Assembly: GCA_963556255.1 (NCBI GenBank)
Contig: OY744615.1
Span: 7,078,858 to 7,142,857, forward strand
Direction of reading: 5' to 3'
Length of the DNA stretch: 64,000 nucleotides
Origin: Allolobophora icterica
Taxonomy: Eukaryota; Annelida; Clitellata; Crassiclitellata; Lumbricidae
Made by a program: the position numbers and the translations under genes. Positions 21,348 through 30,227 of the stretch are shown here, piece by piece. A model generated the notes under the pieces. That model worked only from the letters and a program-made list of their open reading frames with translations, searched no databases and was not told the DNA's origin. Every line of letters starts with the position of its first letter. Position 1 is the stretch's first letter.

Positions 21348-22034
21348 TTAAATACTTGCCTTGGGCTTATAGAAGCGATCGAACCCGCAGCGATATTTTC
21401 CATCGTACACTTTGGACGTCAAATCTATGACTGCGAATCCATATGGTTGGGCAGCGCACTCGCTGAAGAACGTACGGAATTCATCGAAAGACATGTCGCC
21501 GCCCACGAACGTATCGTGAATGGCTCGCAAATTTTTGCTGTCTTGGTTGAAGAGGACGATAAGATTAGCATTGTCACGGATCGCTTGCTTCGGAATTCGA
21601 AAATAATTCTGCGTTAAGTAGAAGCAGTCCGCGCCACCGTGTCGACCCATAGTGAAATACCTTTCGATGGGCGACTGTTTTTCAAGCATGACGTCATCGA
21701 AAACTAGAAGGCTTCTGGCATTCTTATTTAATGATTCAACTGGAACTATTTCATCTGAGCAAGAGTGAAAGGAAGCCACTTCCTTACCGGCAACTTTTTC
21801 GAGTTCTGTTATCCAGTCCCGAAGAAACTGATATTTTTCCTGTCCCAGAGACTTTGAGTATAGATAGAGCCGGTCAAAACGTAGGTACCCCTTCTTCAGA
21901 AGGAGGTTGAGTAGTAGGTTTGTTTTTCCACATCCGCTAGGCCCACAGATTATGCATCGTATGCTTGATGGCAACAACCAATGGTGGTGTTTTTTCCCAT
22001 CGTCGGCTTCGAGATCGAAATTTGTTATTTCCAT
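21348..22034 (-). CDS. ATP: Genome-packaging ATPase (A32/FtsK-HerA type)
   Basis: 228 aa from the ATG at 22034. The frame is open further upstream to 22181, but that extension lacks conserved sequence and overlaps the divergent gene. Walker A is GPSGCGKT at residues 31-38. Walker B is the SLLVFDDVM segment at about 105. A sensor-like QNYFRIPKQAIRDNANLI segment follows. This family translocates viral DNA into preformed capsids. TCTATATG surrounds the start codon, so any 5' leader is very short. Transcription is divergent from the plus-strand gene that starts at 22073, sharing a gap of about 40 bp. Confidence 0.92.
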   Translation of the reverse strand: MEITNFDLEADDGKKHHHWLLPSSIRCIICGPSGCGKTNLLLNLLLKKGYLRFDRLYLYSKSLGQEKYQFLRDWITELEKVAGKEVASFHSCSDEIVPVESLNKNARSLLVFDDVMLEKQSPIERYFTMGRHGGADCFYLTQNYFRIPKQAIRDNANLIVLFNQDSKNLRAIHDTFVGGDMSFDEFRTFFSECAAQPYGFAVIDLTSKVYDGKYRCGFDRFYKPKASI

Positions 22035-22072
22035 ATAGAGACAACGAGTTATGATTGTATTCAACGAACACA

Positions 22073-22627
22073 ATGTATTGCCTACGATGTAAGAAACATA
22101 CTGAGACTTCAAATGAAACAATCGTCGAGTTACGAAACGGTCGGCCAGCCAAGAAGGGAACCTGTGCCGTCTGCGGTGCAAAGAAGAGCCAAATTTTGCC
22201 TTCGAAAGCGCGAAAGACTGGTGGTTCTCTACTGAATAGGGCCCTCAACGCTCTTCCTCTGCCTGAGATGCATATGAGTCTTCCATCCGGTATGTCTTCG
22301 GAAGATAATCCGGGAGGTTCTTTTCAGAATACGGGAAAGTACTCTTACTGTGGACCATTCACAAAACTCGATAAACGGCTGTCACAGCGCTATCGCGGTG
22401 TTAATCAGCTCGACCGTGCGTGCCTCCACCATGATGTGGCTTACGCAGTTCATAAAGATACTCCGGGGCGTAACCACGCAGATGACATCCTCGCTGCAGC
22501 CGCGTCGAAGATCGCACTCACCGATGAAACTCCAGATTATGAGAAGAAGGATGCGCGGCTGGTATCGGCCATTATGTCAGCGAAGTCGAGGCTGGGGATG
22601 GGTGTCAGAACAAAGGGCCATAAATGA
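22073..22627 (+). CDS. DUF5679 zinc-binding / phospholipase-A2-like fusion protein
   Basis: 184 aa from ATG 22073. The N-terminal 40 residues (MYCLRCKKHTET ... CAVC) match the small Polinton DUF5679 zinc-ribbon, with CxxC pairs at 3/6 and 31/34. After a linker, residues about 90-145 carry the elements of a parvovirus-VP1/secretory-type phospholipase A2: YCGPF-T-LD calcium loop (92-96), LDRACLHHDVAY with the His-Asp catalytic pair (113-124), then HADDIL (135-140). In viruses such a domain can breach endosomal membranes during entry. That role here is inference. It is followed after 75 bp by the integrase on the same strand. Confidence 0.85.
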   Translation: MYCLRCKKHTETSNETIVELRNGRPAKKGTCAVCGAKKSQILPSKARKTGGSLLNRALNALPLPEMHMSLPSGMSSEDNPGGSFQNTGKYSYCGPFTKLDKRLSQRYRGVNQLDRACLHHDVAYAVHKDTPGRNHADDILAAAASKIALTDETPDYEKKDARLVSAIMSAKSRLGMGVRTKGHK

Positions 22628-22702
22628 GTTTCATTTATGAAAACGCAAATGAAAATCATTTGTGTATGTGTTTACCTGTTTGTAATATATAGTTTTACTG
22701 AA

Positions 22703-23716
22703 ATGTCTAAGCACCTTTCAGCCGTCTATTACAGCCCTAGAGGTTACTGGCGAGGTAAGGCTGCGGTGAAGAAACTAGCCTCAGCCGCCAAAGTTTCCGA
22801 GGCGGAGGCTCGTGATTGGCTGAAGAAACAAGCGGTATGGCAGATTTATCTTCCCGTTCCACGCCGCATACCGCGTCCAAAGTTCGATGAAAATCGACCA
22901 AACGCCGTACACCAAGCCGATCTCTTGTTTTTGCCTCACGATAAAGTAGGTCGAAAGACTTATAAATACGCTCTCACTGTTGTTGATGTTGCCTCACGAT
23001 ACAAAGAAGCTGAACCGTTGATAAACAAAAGTGCGACCGAAGTCGCCGCCGCTTTAAGCCGGATCTATAAGAGGGGTCCATTGACTTGGCCTCGACTCTT
23101 TCAGGTCGATCCTGGACGCGAATTTATGGGTGATTTTACACCGTTGTTGGTGAAGCGCGGCGTTCTTGTAAGACGCGGACAGGCCGCAAATCATCGCCAA
23201 CAGGGCATCGTTGAACGCTTTAACCGTACTCTAGCTGAGCGACTCTTCGGTGCTCAATACGCTCAGGAATTGCTCCTGGATGCAAGGGGGTCATCCGAAC
23301 GGTCAGTGGAATGGGTTCGACGATTGCCCGAAGTTGTAGCTGCACTAAACGATGAGCCGACGCGCTTGCTCGACATGAAGCCGGTTGAAGCGATGAAAGC
23401 TGCTAAAGTGACACAGAAGCCCTCTCATTCACAAATGAAAACTCGTTTGTGGGGCTTGGATGAGCCTATTCTTGGACACGACGTTCTCGTTCGGTACTTG
23501 TACGCTCCCGGCGAGCTCGAAGGTGGAAGCAAACGTGCCACCGATCCTAACTGGTCGCTCACCATCCACGCTATTTTGGATGTTGTTCGGCAGGCTGAGC
23601 AACCGGCTTTATACCATCTAGTTGATGGGCCTGGCCGCGGTTTTGTCCGTGAGGAGCTGCTTCTGGTGCCTATGGGCACTGAGCTACCCCCCGATAGAAT
23701 ACTCAACCGTCGTTGA
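22703..23716 (+). CDS. INT: Polinton RVE-family integrase
   Basis: 337 aa from ATG 22703 (MSKHLSAVYYSP). An in-frame upstream ATG at 22637 would add a hydrophobic leader not typical of the family. The catalytic triad is visible: Asp73 (HQADLLFLP), Asp136 (FQVDPGREF) and Glu171 (QGIVERFNR), a D-x-D-34-E arrangement. An N-terminal helical region with AxEARDWLKKQ precedes it. The C-terminus (VLVRYLYAPGELEGG ... VREELLLVP) looks like an SH3-type DNA-binding fold. I see no chromodomain. The enzyme inserts the excised element and would produce the short target duplication. It is convergent with the polymerase, 27 bp apart. Confidence 0.95.
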   Translation: MSKHLSAVYYSPRGYWRGKAAVKKLASAAKVSEAEARDWLKKQAVWQIYLPVPRRIPRPKFDENRPNAVHQADLLFLPHDKVGRKTYKYALTVVDVASRYKEAEPLINKSATEVAAALSRIYKRGPLTWPRLFQVDPGREFMGDFTPLLVKRGVLVRRGQAANHRQQGIVERFNRTLAERLFGAQYAQELLLDARGSSERSVEWVRRLPEVVAALNDEPTRLLDMKPVEAMKAAKVTQKPSHSQMKTRLWGLDEPILGHDVLVRYLYAPGELEGGSKRATDPNWSLTIHAILDVVRQAEQPALYHLVDGPGRGFVREELLLVPMGTELPPDRILNRR

Positions 23717-23743
23717 TTTTGTAGTGCCCATATGCCAGCGTTG

Positions 23744-26700
23744 TTATTCCGTCCGGAGATATCCACTTTTTGTGTCTAATGGAGAGAGGCTGATCTTATT
23801 CTGCTCGTACACTCCGATCTGGTGGTCGTGGCTTCTAATCACGACTTGTGTGTGCCGCATCTCTTCTCGTTCGAACAGGCACTCCTTGTATAGCTCGTGG
23901 TGCAGATCCTTCTTCACAACTGCTCTCTGAACGCCTTTTGCTTTCCTGATTTCTGAACCACCCGATTTTAAGATCGAGTACATCTTCGGGCGCAGTCCCA
24001 CGAATTGGGCTATGGCAACTCCGTTACATTCATCTTTGAACTTGCCCACGACTTTCTTGTTCTCGACGTCGTAGTGGGGGCTGTCTCTTGGAAACTCTGA
24101 GAGGTCGTATTGGTGTTTTTTATTCCACATATCGGTATAGACGTTCGGAGTTTCCACCTGAAATAACAGGCTGTCAGTGTCTGTATATAGCAACTGGGCT
24201 TTTTCTCCGTACTCGTTTTTCACATCGTTGTACCAGAAGTCGTACATCAGATGCTTGCTGAGGTCGAGGACAGCCTGGCCGACATATACAGGTCTGTTTA
24301 ACTTGAGCTTGTTCTTCAAACTGTGAATCGCGGCGAGTTGGTCGTTGAAGATTTTGTGTGATATGTAGGCCGGGTCGGCAATTAGTTTACGAAGTTTATC
24401 AACTTTTGAGGATGGTACCAGGTTGACCCTAATTCTTTTTCTAAGATTTTCCATGGTCTTTCCAAAGACCGCATTATTAGCCAGTTTGAAGAAATCCTTC
24501 TCAAATTCCGACGTTGCCTTCGCTCTCAATTTCGTATTCATCTCAATGTATGGAGCCATCCATGCCTCCTGCCTGAATTTAATGGCACGATGGATTTTAG
24601 CAACTCGTAGGCCTAACGAGTGGTAGAGTTTGAGATTTCTATAATGGACCACATACTGCTCCTTAGGTCGTAGGCTTGGTACTAACTTCACATGCTTTGT
24701 GAACTTGCTTCCCAACTCGTTCATAAGCACATTCTGATAGTCACTCAACCACTCCTCTTGGACAGTCAGGGTCTCCGGTGCTAGGGGATAGTCGTTGTGA
24801 GCATCGTGGAGGTGCTCCGGATACTCAAGATCGACTTCGAGAAGGAAGCCTTCAGGCGCGTCGTCCGCAGTTTCCAACACTTCATTGAGAGTTGGACTTG
24901 CCCAGCTAAATCCTCCAACTGGTAATGGCTGTTGCATCGCCCAGCCGTACAGGTTATTAGCGTCGAGATACATGATCCAGTTTTCTGGCTTCGTGGTATC
25001 ATGATCTGGGCATTGCGGGTTGTTGGCTTTTGCGAAGCGTTTAGATACCATCGAAATACCGCCTCTGAGACCTTTCTCTACGAACAAATGCATGTCAATA
25101 TCTGTTAAAAGTTCGAGCTCGATTTTTGTCTTTTTCAACAAAGCGTCCCAGGCCATTCCTGGTAGGCTGAAGTAGTTAGCCGGGTCCAGACTGTAGTGTT
25201 TCATCGATGTGGATCTGAAGGTTTCGAAGACATCGGCTAGTAGAAGTACATCCGTACGGAGATACAAGTCGTGATAGTCGCCCAGAGTTTTACAGTCAAA
25301 CTCGTCCCACACTCGTTGTGCGTGTTGATAATCCTCGTCAGAAATGCTCTCTCGTGTGAGCTTGCTGTAGAACGCTTCCTTGGGTGGAAGTCGGTCTTCT
25401 TCGAAGCGGTGGTAATCATGGATGTATTCGTAACAATATACGCCCTTTCGTCTCAACAGATCTAGTTTTGTCCTTTCATTATGATTTTTTTCGTTTATAT
25501 ATGTCGTTGTGACTTTAAGATCCTCTAACGACAGATTTCCTGATAATTTATCCAACGAGCTGTTTAGAAACTGGAGACTATCGATGAACTGTAGCTGACC
25601 AATGTTAAATGTCATGTATTTCTCCATATTGTTTGGAATACAGTTAATTTCAGTTTCCTCATCCTGTGCGGCCTCACAGCTACCTATCGCTTGCATTATG
25701 AGGTGGCTGTCGTAACCTCGCAGATTGTGGAAGACCACCGGTACCTTACACTTATCTGGATATATTCGAAGTTTGAGGTTGCAGGCGTTATGAGCGGCGC
25801 CTCGGTACTTACCGGTAATGTGACAGTGGTCCCGAACTCTATCCGCTTCGAGAGCATTTCCGCAGATGTGACATTCGATGGCTTCGCGGAATGATTGGCG
25901 ATCGGCCGCTGACATAACCATCTTAGCTGGGGTGGCCAGCCTTTGTTTAATAGAGTCCAGCTCGCCTTGTATTCGTTGTAGGAATTGTTGCACGGCGTTC
26001 TCTCCACGATATAGCACCGGCTTCTTGGTGCGGCCATCGTAACGAACCACTATATAACAGAAGCTACACGGTTTCTGCTCAGCTATCTGTCTGGTATTGC
26101 TCTCGCTGGGGTTCATGACTGCACCTTCGATTGGTATGTTCAACGCCTCAAAGTCTGCGTATATGATATATGGGGTTTGCATCTGTTTGCGATGGTTCTG
26201 GAATTTGAGGATATTTTCATCCTCTTTTGGCATCTCAATCCGCTGAGGCTTCTCACTGATGCCCTGACAATCTTTGATATGGGCATCCAGCAAGTCTTGT
26301 CTACCAAATATGTGTAGGCAGCGGCGACATGGGTGCTTCCTGTTGTTGTCTTTGCTATTTTTATGAAGAATTCGACCACGGTCTTTAATCCAGACGTAGT
26401 GGTAATTCTCGCCACTGACTAACAGTAGAAGATCGATATTATAGTCTCTATTGGTCTGCTTTGATACACAGATTGGATATAACCCTTCATTCCATCCGAA
26501 GACTGAGACGCTTATATTTTGGTTCTGGCGTTCGAACTTACCAATATCAGTGACCTTCACTGGAAATTCTATACCGTCGAAGTTTAGCTCGCGGAGGTGA
26601 GCCTGATACTTAGTTTGGCGATCCGGATTTTGCCCATGACCTACTGGATACATGGCGCTTAATATAGCCCACTCGAAGCATCGGTTATCTTTATTCTTTA

Positions 26701-27445
26701 CATTAATAACCGTACGAGGGGGTATATACTTTGGTGTGGGAAAGTAGCTCTTACCTCGGAAAGGCTTATATCTTGCAACACTGAGATCTAGCGCCACGAC
26801 CCGCTTCACCCTCCACCCCGATCCCTCATTCGTGTAATCCTCGACAAGTTTTAATACTTCGGCCTTGGCCTTCCGTATAGCCCCTTGGACTTTACCTGCA
26901 TTGGTGATTGGTGCTGCTGTGCTTCGAAAGTAGGCGGTATTGGTAATGATGCCGGGGGGCGCGTTGCCACCATACACATTATCAACGGTCGGTGCCAACT
27001 TTTCCAAATCGACAGTCAACACTTGAGAGTATTTCAAACCGCCATTTTTCAAAAGCTCTTCGTTGAGTTGCGCCTCAATGCTGTGCTCCATTGTACTCAA
27101 GAAAGCCAACGCATCTCTTTCCAGCCTGTGGTTAACAGGTACTTCTGCACGGAAGTCTCTCAGAAGCTGATTGGCGAGCTCTTTGTGCACAAGAAAGGGT
27201 GGTGGTCCACCTCTATCCTTCTTAAGTAGGAGTGGGTCAAATTCTGCCAGAAGGGCCTTACGTTTTGCCCCTCTGCGTTTGCGCACTGGGGGGATTGGCC
27301 TTGGTAGCAGTGGTTGAAGTAAGCGCCTTTTGAGTGCGTCTGGGATAGGTTCGTCTAAGATATTCTGCAGAACAGCCCGAAGAGCTGGGGGACCGGTAAA
27401 CTCGCCCAACAGTTGTTCAATTTTTTCATTCGTAGACAATGCCAT
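23744..27445 (-). CDS. pPolB: Protein-primed family B DNA polymerase
   Basis: 1233 aa from an ATG at 27445. Order: N-terminal Polinton-specific region; KNKDNRCFEWAILSA segment (about 270); C2H2-like CRRCLHIF...DAHIKDC (about 370-395); ExoI YADFEAL (about 428); an endonuclease-VII-like CHICGNAL...RDHCHITGKYRGAAHNACN zinc/HNH module (about 525-560); ExoII NLRGYDSHLI (about 573); motif A DANNLYGWAM (about 825); motif B KLANNAVFGKT (about 990); motif C YTDTDSLLF (about 1087). All catalytic motifs are intact. The enzyme replicates the element from a protein primer. CAGTAGTATAAAATAA precedes the start and recalls the leader of the 184-aa ORF. Confidence 0.96.
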   Translation of the reverse strand: MALSTNEKIEQLLGEFTGPPALRAVLQNILDEPIPDALKRRLLQPLLPRPIPPVRKRRGAKRKALLAEFDPLLLKKDRGGPPPFLVHKELANQLLRDFRAEVPVNHRLERDALAFLSTMEHSIEAQLNEELLKNGGLKYSQVLTVDLEKLAPTVDNVYGGNAPPGIITNTAYFRSTAAPITNAGKVQGAIRKAKAEVLKLVEDYTNEGSGWRVKRVVALDLSVARYKPFRGKSYFPTPKYIPPRTVINVKNKDNRCFEWAILSAMYPVGHGQNPDRQTKYQAHLRELNFDGIEFPVKVTDIGKFERQNQNISVSVFGWNEGLYPICVSKQTNRDYNIDLLLLVSGENYHYVWIKDRGRILHKNSKDNNRKHPCRRCLHIFGRQDLLDAHIKDCQGISEKPQRIEMPKEDENILKFQNHRKQMQTPYIIYADFEALNIPIEGAVMNPSESNTRQIAEQKPCSFCYIVVRYDGRTKKPVLYRGENAVQQFLQRIQGELDSIKQRLATPAKMVMSAADRQSFREAIECHICGNALEADRVRDHCHITGKYRGAAHNACNLKLRIYPDKCKVPVVFHNLRGYDSHLIMQAIGSCEAAQDEETEINCIPNNMEKYMTFNIGQLQFIDSLQFLNSSLDKLSGNLSLEDLKVTTTYINEKNHNERTKLDLLRRKGVYCYEYIHDYHRFEEDRLPPKEAFYSKLTRESISDEDYQHAQRVWDEFDCKTLGDYHDLYLRTDVLLLADVFETFRSTSMKHYSLDPANYFSLPGMAWDALLKKTKIELELLTDIDMHLFVEKGLRGGISMVSKRFAKANNPQCPDHDTTKPENWIMYLDANNLYGWAMQQPLPVGGFSWASPTLNEVLETADDAPEGFLLEVDLEYPEHLHDAHNDYPLAPETLTVQEEWLSDYQNVLMNELGSKFTKHVKLVPSLRPKEQYVVHYRNLKLYHSLGLRVAKIHRAIKFRQEAWMAPYIEMNTKLRAKATSEFEKDFFKLANNAVFGKTMENLRKRIRVNLVPSSKVDKLRKLIADPAYISHKIFNDQLAAIHSLKNKLKLNRPVYVGQAVLDLSKHLMYDFWYNDVKNEYGEKAQLLYTDTDSLLFQVETPNVYTDMWNKKHQYDLSEFPRDSPHYDVENKKVVGKFKDECNGVAIAQFVGLRPKMYSILKSGGSEIRKAKGVQRAVVKKDLHHELYKECLFEREEMRHTQVVIRSHDHQIGVYEQNKISLSPLDTKSGYLRTE

Positions 27446-27486
27446 AGTTATAAATTATTTTATACTACTGTGGCAAACTTTTTCTT

Positions 27487-27607
27487 AATACAATAATTAT
27501 GTCGTTTGTTCAAATGATAATTTTTGTTTACAGATATTCGATTGACGCTTGCTCATCTGTATTAACTCAATACAATAACTATGTCGTTTGTTCAAATGAT
27601 AATTTTT
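27487..27607. repeat. 39-bp direct repeat in Polinton right arm
   Basis: AATACAATAATTATGTCG plus the following GTTCAAATGATAATTTTT (27487-27525) recurs at 27569-27607 with one substitution, 82 bp apart. It lies between the polymerase start and the Zn-finger ORF, so it may be promoter- or replication-related. Confidence 0.85.
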
Positions 27608-27882
27608 TATTCAACTGATATATTTGATAGTCGCTTCCATTCTTTATTAAATTCACGGACTAACCCACCGCGTCGTATTCTTGATTGTATAGCATAATAG
27701 CCACACTTCATACACTCACCTAAGTGGTTTTTAATACCCCTACCACATTTAGTGCAAGGTCTCGTCTCAAAGCCATTTCGCAGCTGTGCTAAATGTTTGA
27801 AGCAGTGCTCCCCAATACATCTGCGACAGCACAGATTTGTTTTACCTATAACTAACCACTTGCAGAAGTTTTGCCCTAACAT
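27607..27882 (-). CDS. Small Cys-rich zinc-binding protein
   Basis: 91 aa from an ATG at 27882, with a TATACATAAAACATA leader. Eleven Cys residues include CCRRCIGEHC (about 18-27) and two CxxC pairs, PCTKCG and GECMKCGYY (about 43-62), suggesting one or two zinc ribbons or a cross-brace finger. The C-terminus is basic (RIRRGGLVREFNKEWKRL). It is the gene nearest the right TIR. A DNA-binding regulator or terminal-repeat-binding role is possible but unproven. I do not recognise a named family. Confidence 0.7.
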   Translation of the reverse strand: MLGQNFCKWLVIGKTNLCCRRCIGEHCFKHLAQLRNGFETRPCTKCGRGIKNHLGECMKCGYYAIQSRIRRGGLVREFNKEWKRLSNISVE

Positions 27883-27962
27883 TATGTTTTATGTATACCA
27901 CAACCGATTCTTTTATTTAAATTGAAAAATTTCTGAACGACTTAAGATGCTTCTGCAGGAAG

Positions 27963-28279
27963 ACGCTCCTAGCTTAAACGTGACACTCATGACAGATATT
28001 ATCGTCACACTGTGAAAGTTGTCACACTCGAGGACTTCTAAGCTATAAGCGTTCGTGCCGTTTTCGTTTGGTCCCCAAACAGACTGCCCGGAAGTAGATT
28101 GGCTATAATTGACCGTGGGTTTCAGGACCCTCTGGAAGCCTAGATGGTATAGATCGGCATCCTCTTAATTCAGTGAGATAATGGAGTGGTGGGGACCAGA
28201 AAACTGGGTGTTGTAGGCCGTCTTCCGGTAGTTTTGATAGAATTACGGTGTGCCCCCAAAGTCTGGTTCCCTATCTACT
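27963..28279 (-). repeat. Polinton right terminal inverted repeat
   Basis: Reverse complement of 9541-9857 at about 99% identity. Ends CCCTATCTACT, then the ACTTA flank. Confidence 0.97.
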
Positions 28280-28614
28280 ACTTATGTAGCTCAGTTAATT
28301 GTATAGGCCTATGGTGTGGCGTTCACTTCACGAGACCATTGTTTTCTTCTTATTCACACACAATATTTTAAAAAGAGCTCTCTCCCAAAATGTACATTCA
28401 GCACCCTGCAAACACTTAAAACAAACCTTATAAGCAAAGTCTTTCGCGTGCGAGCACCTTCGTCTCATACACACCTGCCCAAGGAACTAATTATAATTAT
28501 ATGGAATATCGGCCGACGGCTCACACCTGCTCAAAGCAAATATTTATATGTACGACACCACTGCAAAGCAAACTGCTCAATAATGAAACCCATCACAATG
28601 AAATATCTCTGTTG

Positions 28615-29017
28615 CAGTGGTGTAGTGGGGCGGGAACGCGGGGGAACGCCGTTCCCGCACTTTTTTCCAGGGAGGGAACGCGATCCCTCACTATTTTGCA
28701 GCATTTCTGCTGAAATAAATGAACAAAGAAGACTTCAAGACTCACAGTTTCAACTGCTTACTTACTGGAGCCTTTCGCAGTTTCGCAGATATATTTATAT
28801 AAGCTTATGTGTTGGCTTTATACTAAATAACAAATTCCTATGTATAAATTTACATAATTACATTTATTAATTTTTTTGTTATTTTTTTACATTCAACAGT
28901 TTCAAAAATAGCAGCGCTCACACTTTGCAAAATTCTTGCAAGATTGCACTTTTTGCTACAGTTGCTACTTCAATTTCCAGGCGTTCCCCCACTTCATTTT
29001 TTAGGACTACACCACTG
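28615..29017. mobile_element. hAT-type MITE
   Basis: Termini CAGTGGTGTAGT and ACTACACCACTG bound 403 non-coding bp. A perfect 8-bp target duplication CTCTGTTG flanks them (28607-28614 and 29018-29025). Inner sequence repeats GGGAACGC/GCGTTCCC words near both ends. Confidence 0.92.
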
Positions 29018-29519
29018 CTCTGTTGTCAAAATGCGTTGAGAAATAGTAGCAGTGGTATTGGTAGTATTGTTGGTAGTACCAGTAGTAATAGAGAGGCGCC
29101 AGCGTATCTGAGTCATTTTCCGGTAACATGTCACATTCACTAATTGTAGAAGCAAAAAAATTGTTTTTCCAAATTACATTGATTTTTGTTTGGAGCAAAT
29201 CTTGAATATTTCTATTTCATAAATATATATTTGGTTTTGCACTAATATGTAAAATTATGAAGTTTTTAGCAGAAGCAATAGCCCTACAAAAATATTTGTC
29301 CACTCCATTACTCCTCCATTACCAAACACATATGAGCTATGTATATAGGCCTATAGTAGACAGATTCCTGTTGCATAGTTTGACATGCCAATATGTTTTT
29401 AGTATTAATATTCATAAAATAAATATAAAATAAATTACAATACAAATGATTATTTAATTCCATCACATTTTAAAGTTTATTAAGAAATTCCACTCCGTTA
29501 CCGAAATAGAAATAGGGGA
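29018..29519. other. AT-rich intron sequence, no gene seen
   Basis: No ORF with recognisable motif and no repeat boundary identified. Confidence 0.4.
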
Positions 29520-29529
29520 CCTAATCTAT

Positions 29530-30060
29530 AATCGGTACTTAACGCGGCTGCTCGCCTCATTCCTCATCGTTCTCGGTTCTCCTCCACCTCTACTTACATA
29601 ATTGATGTCTTGCATTGACTTTCTGTCTCCGCTCGTATCCACTTCAAGATCATAACACTAGTCTCTATTCGCAACAGGGCTTAGCTCTAAGCGTGTCTTT
29701 GTTACCTGATGCGCAAACCCCTCTATGCTCTTCTCATCGATCCCTACGTTCTCTGAATCGGCTTGATTGTTCGTTTCGCGGTGATGTTTGCTCTGGCTCA
29801 CTCTCGGTCTTTCGCTGTCGCGGTCCCATCTCTACGGAACTCTCTTGGATTGGTACTGCGTGGAACCCTACATGCTCGGTTATCCCTCTCTGCTGTTCAT
29901 CGTTTAAAATCTTTTCTGTTCCCGCGGAGCTCACACGCTGAGAGCGCCTCACAGGCTGAGAACGAGAATAGTTCGCACGGTAAGAGGCGCTTTATAACTT
30001 CCCAGATACCATACCATTAATTCTTATCATTATAATCATTATGAAAACCATTATCATTGT
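29530..30060 (+). mobile_element. 3' end of an L2-type non-LTR element (degenerate)
   Basis: Frame-shifted coding for an RT C-terminus, with FALAHSRSFAVAVPSLRNSL at about 29785-29845 and a KSFLF-type end, runs into GAGGCGCTTTATAA near 29975. The same terminal word ends other copies at about 39290 and 42110. An (ATT)n tract follows. Confidence 0.65.
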
Positions 30061-30063
30061 GAC

Positions 30064-30200
<137 letters not shown>

Positions 30201-30227
30201 TAATAATCATTATACAAAGAAAATATC

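Larger units (their letters stand above)
9541..28279. mobile_element. Complete Polinton/Maverick element
   Basis: An 18,739-bp unit is bounded by 317-bp inverted repeats (9541-9857 and 27963-28279). Inside are the genes that define Polintons: protein-primed family B polymerase, RVE integrase, FtsK/HerA-type packaging ATPase, adenain-like protease, and major and minor capsid proteins. The sequence ACTTA flanks both ends (9536-9540 and 28280-28284). If one terminal base is assigned to the target, the duplication is the family-typical 6 bp, TACTTA (9535-9540, 28279-28284). It sits in intron 11 of the SLC5-like gene. The capsid block is transcribed in the same direction as the host gene. All core ORFs are open, implying a recent insertion. 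Confidence 0.97.

Noticed and set aside
22035..22181. N-terminal extension of the packaging ATPase
   Set aside because: It has no conserved sequence and overlaps the divergent gene. The ATG at 22034 directly precedes the typical N-terminus.
22637..22702. Hydrophobic signal-peptide-like leader on the integrase
   Set aside because: Integrases are nuclear. The internal ATG at 22703 is the better start and the upstream stretch looks like chance.
22703..23716. Integrase as evidence for a retrovirus or LTR element
   Set aside because: It lies inside Polinton TIRs beside pPolB and capsid genes, with no RT or LTRs. RVE integrase is a core Polinton gene.
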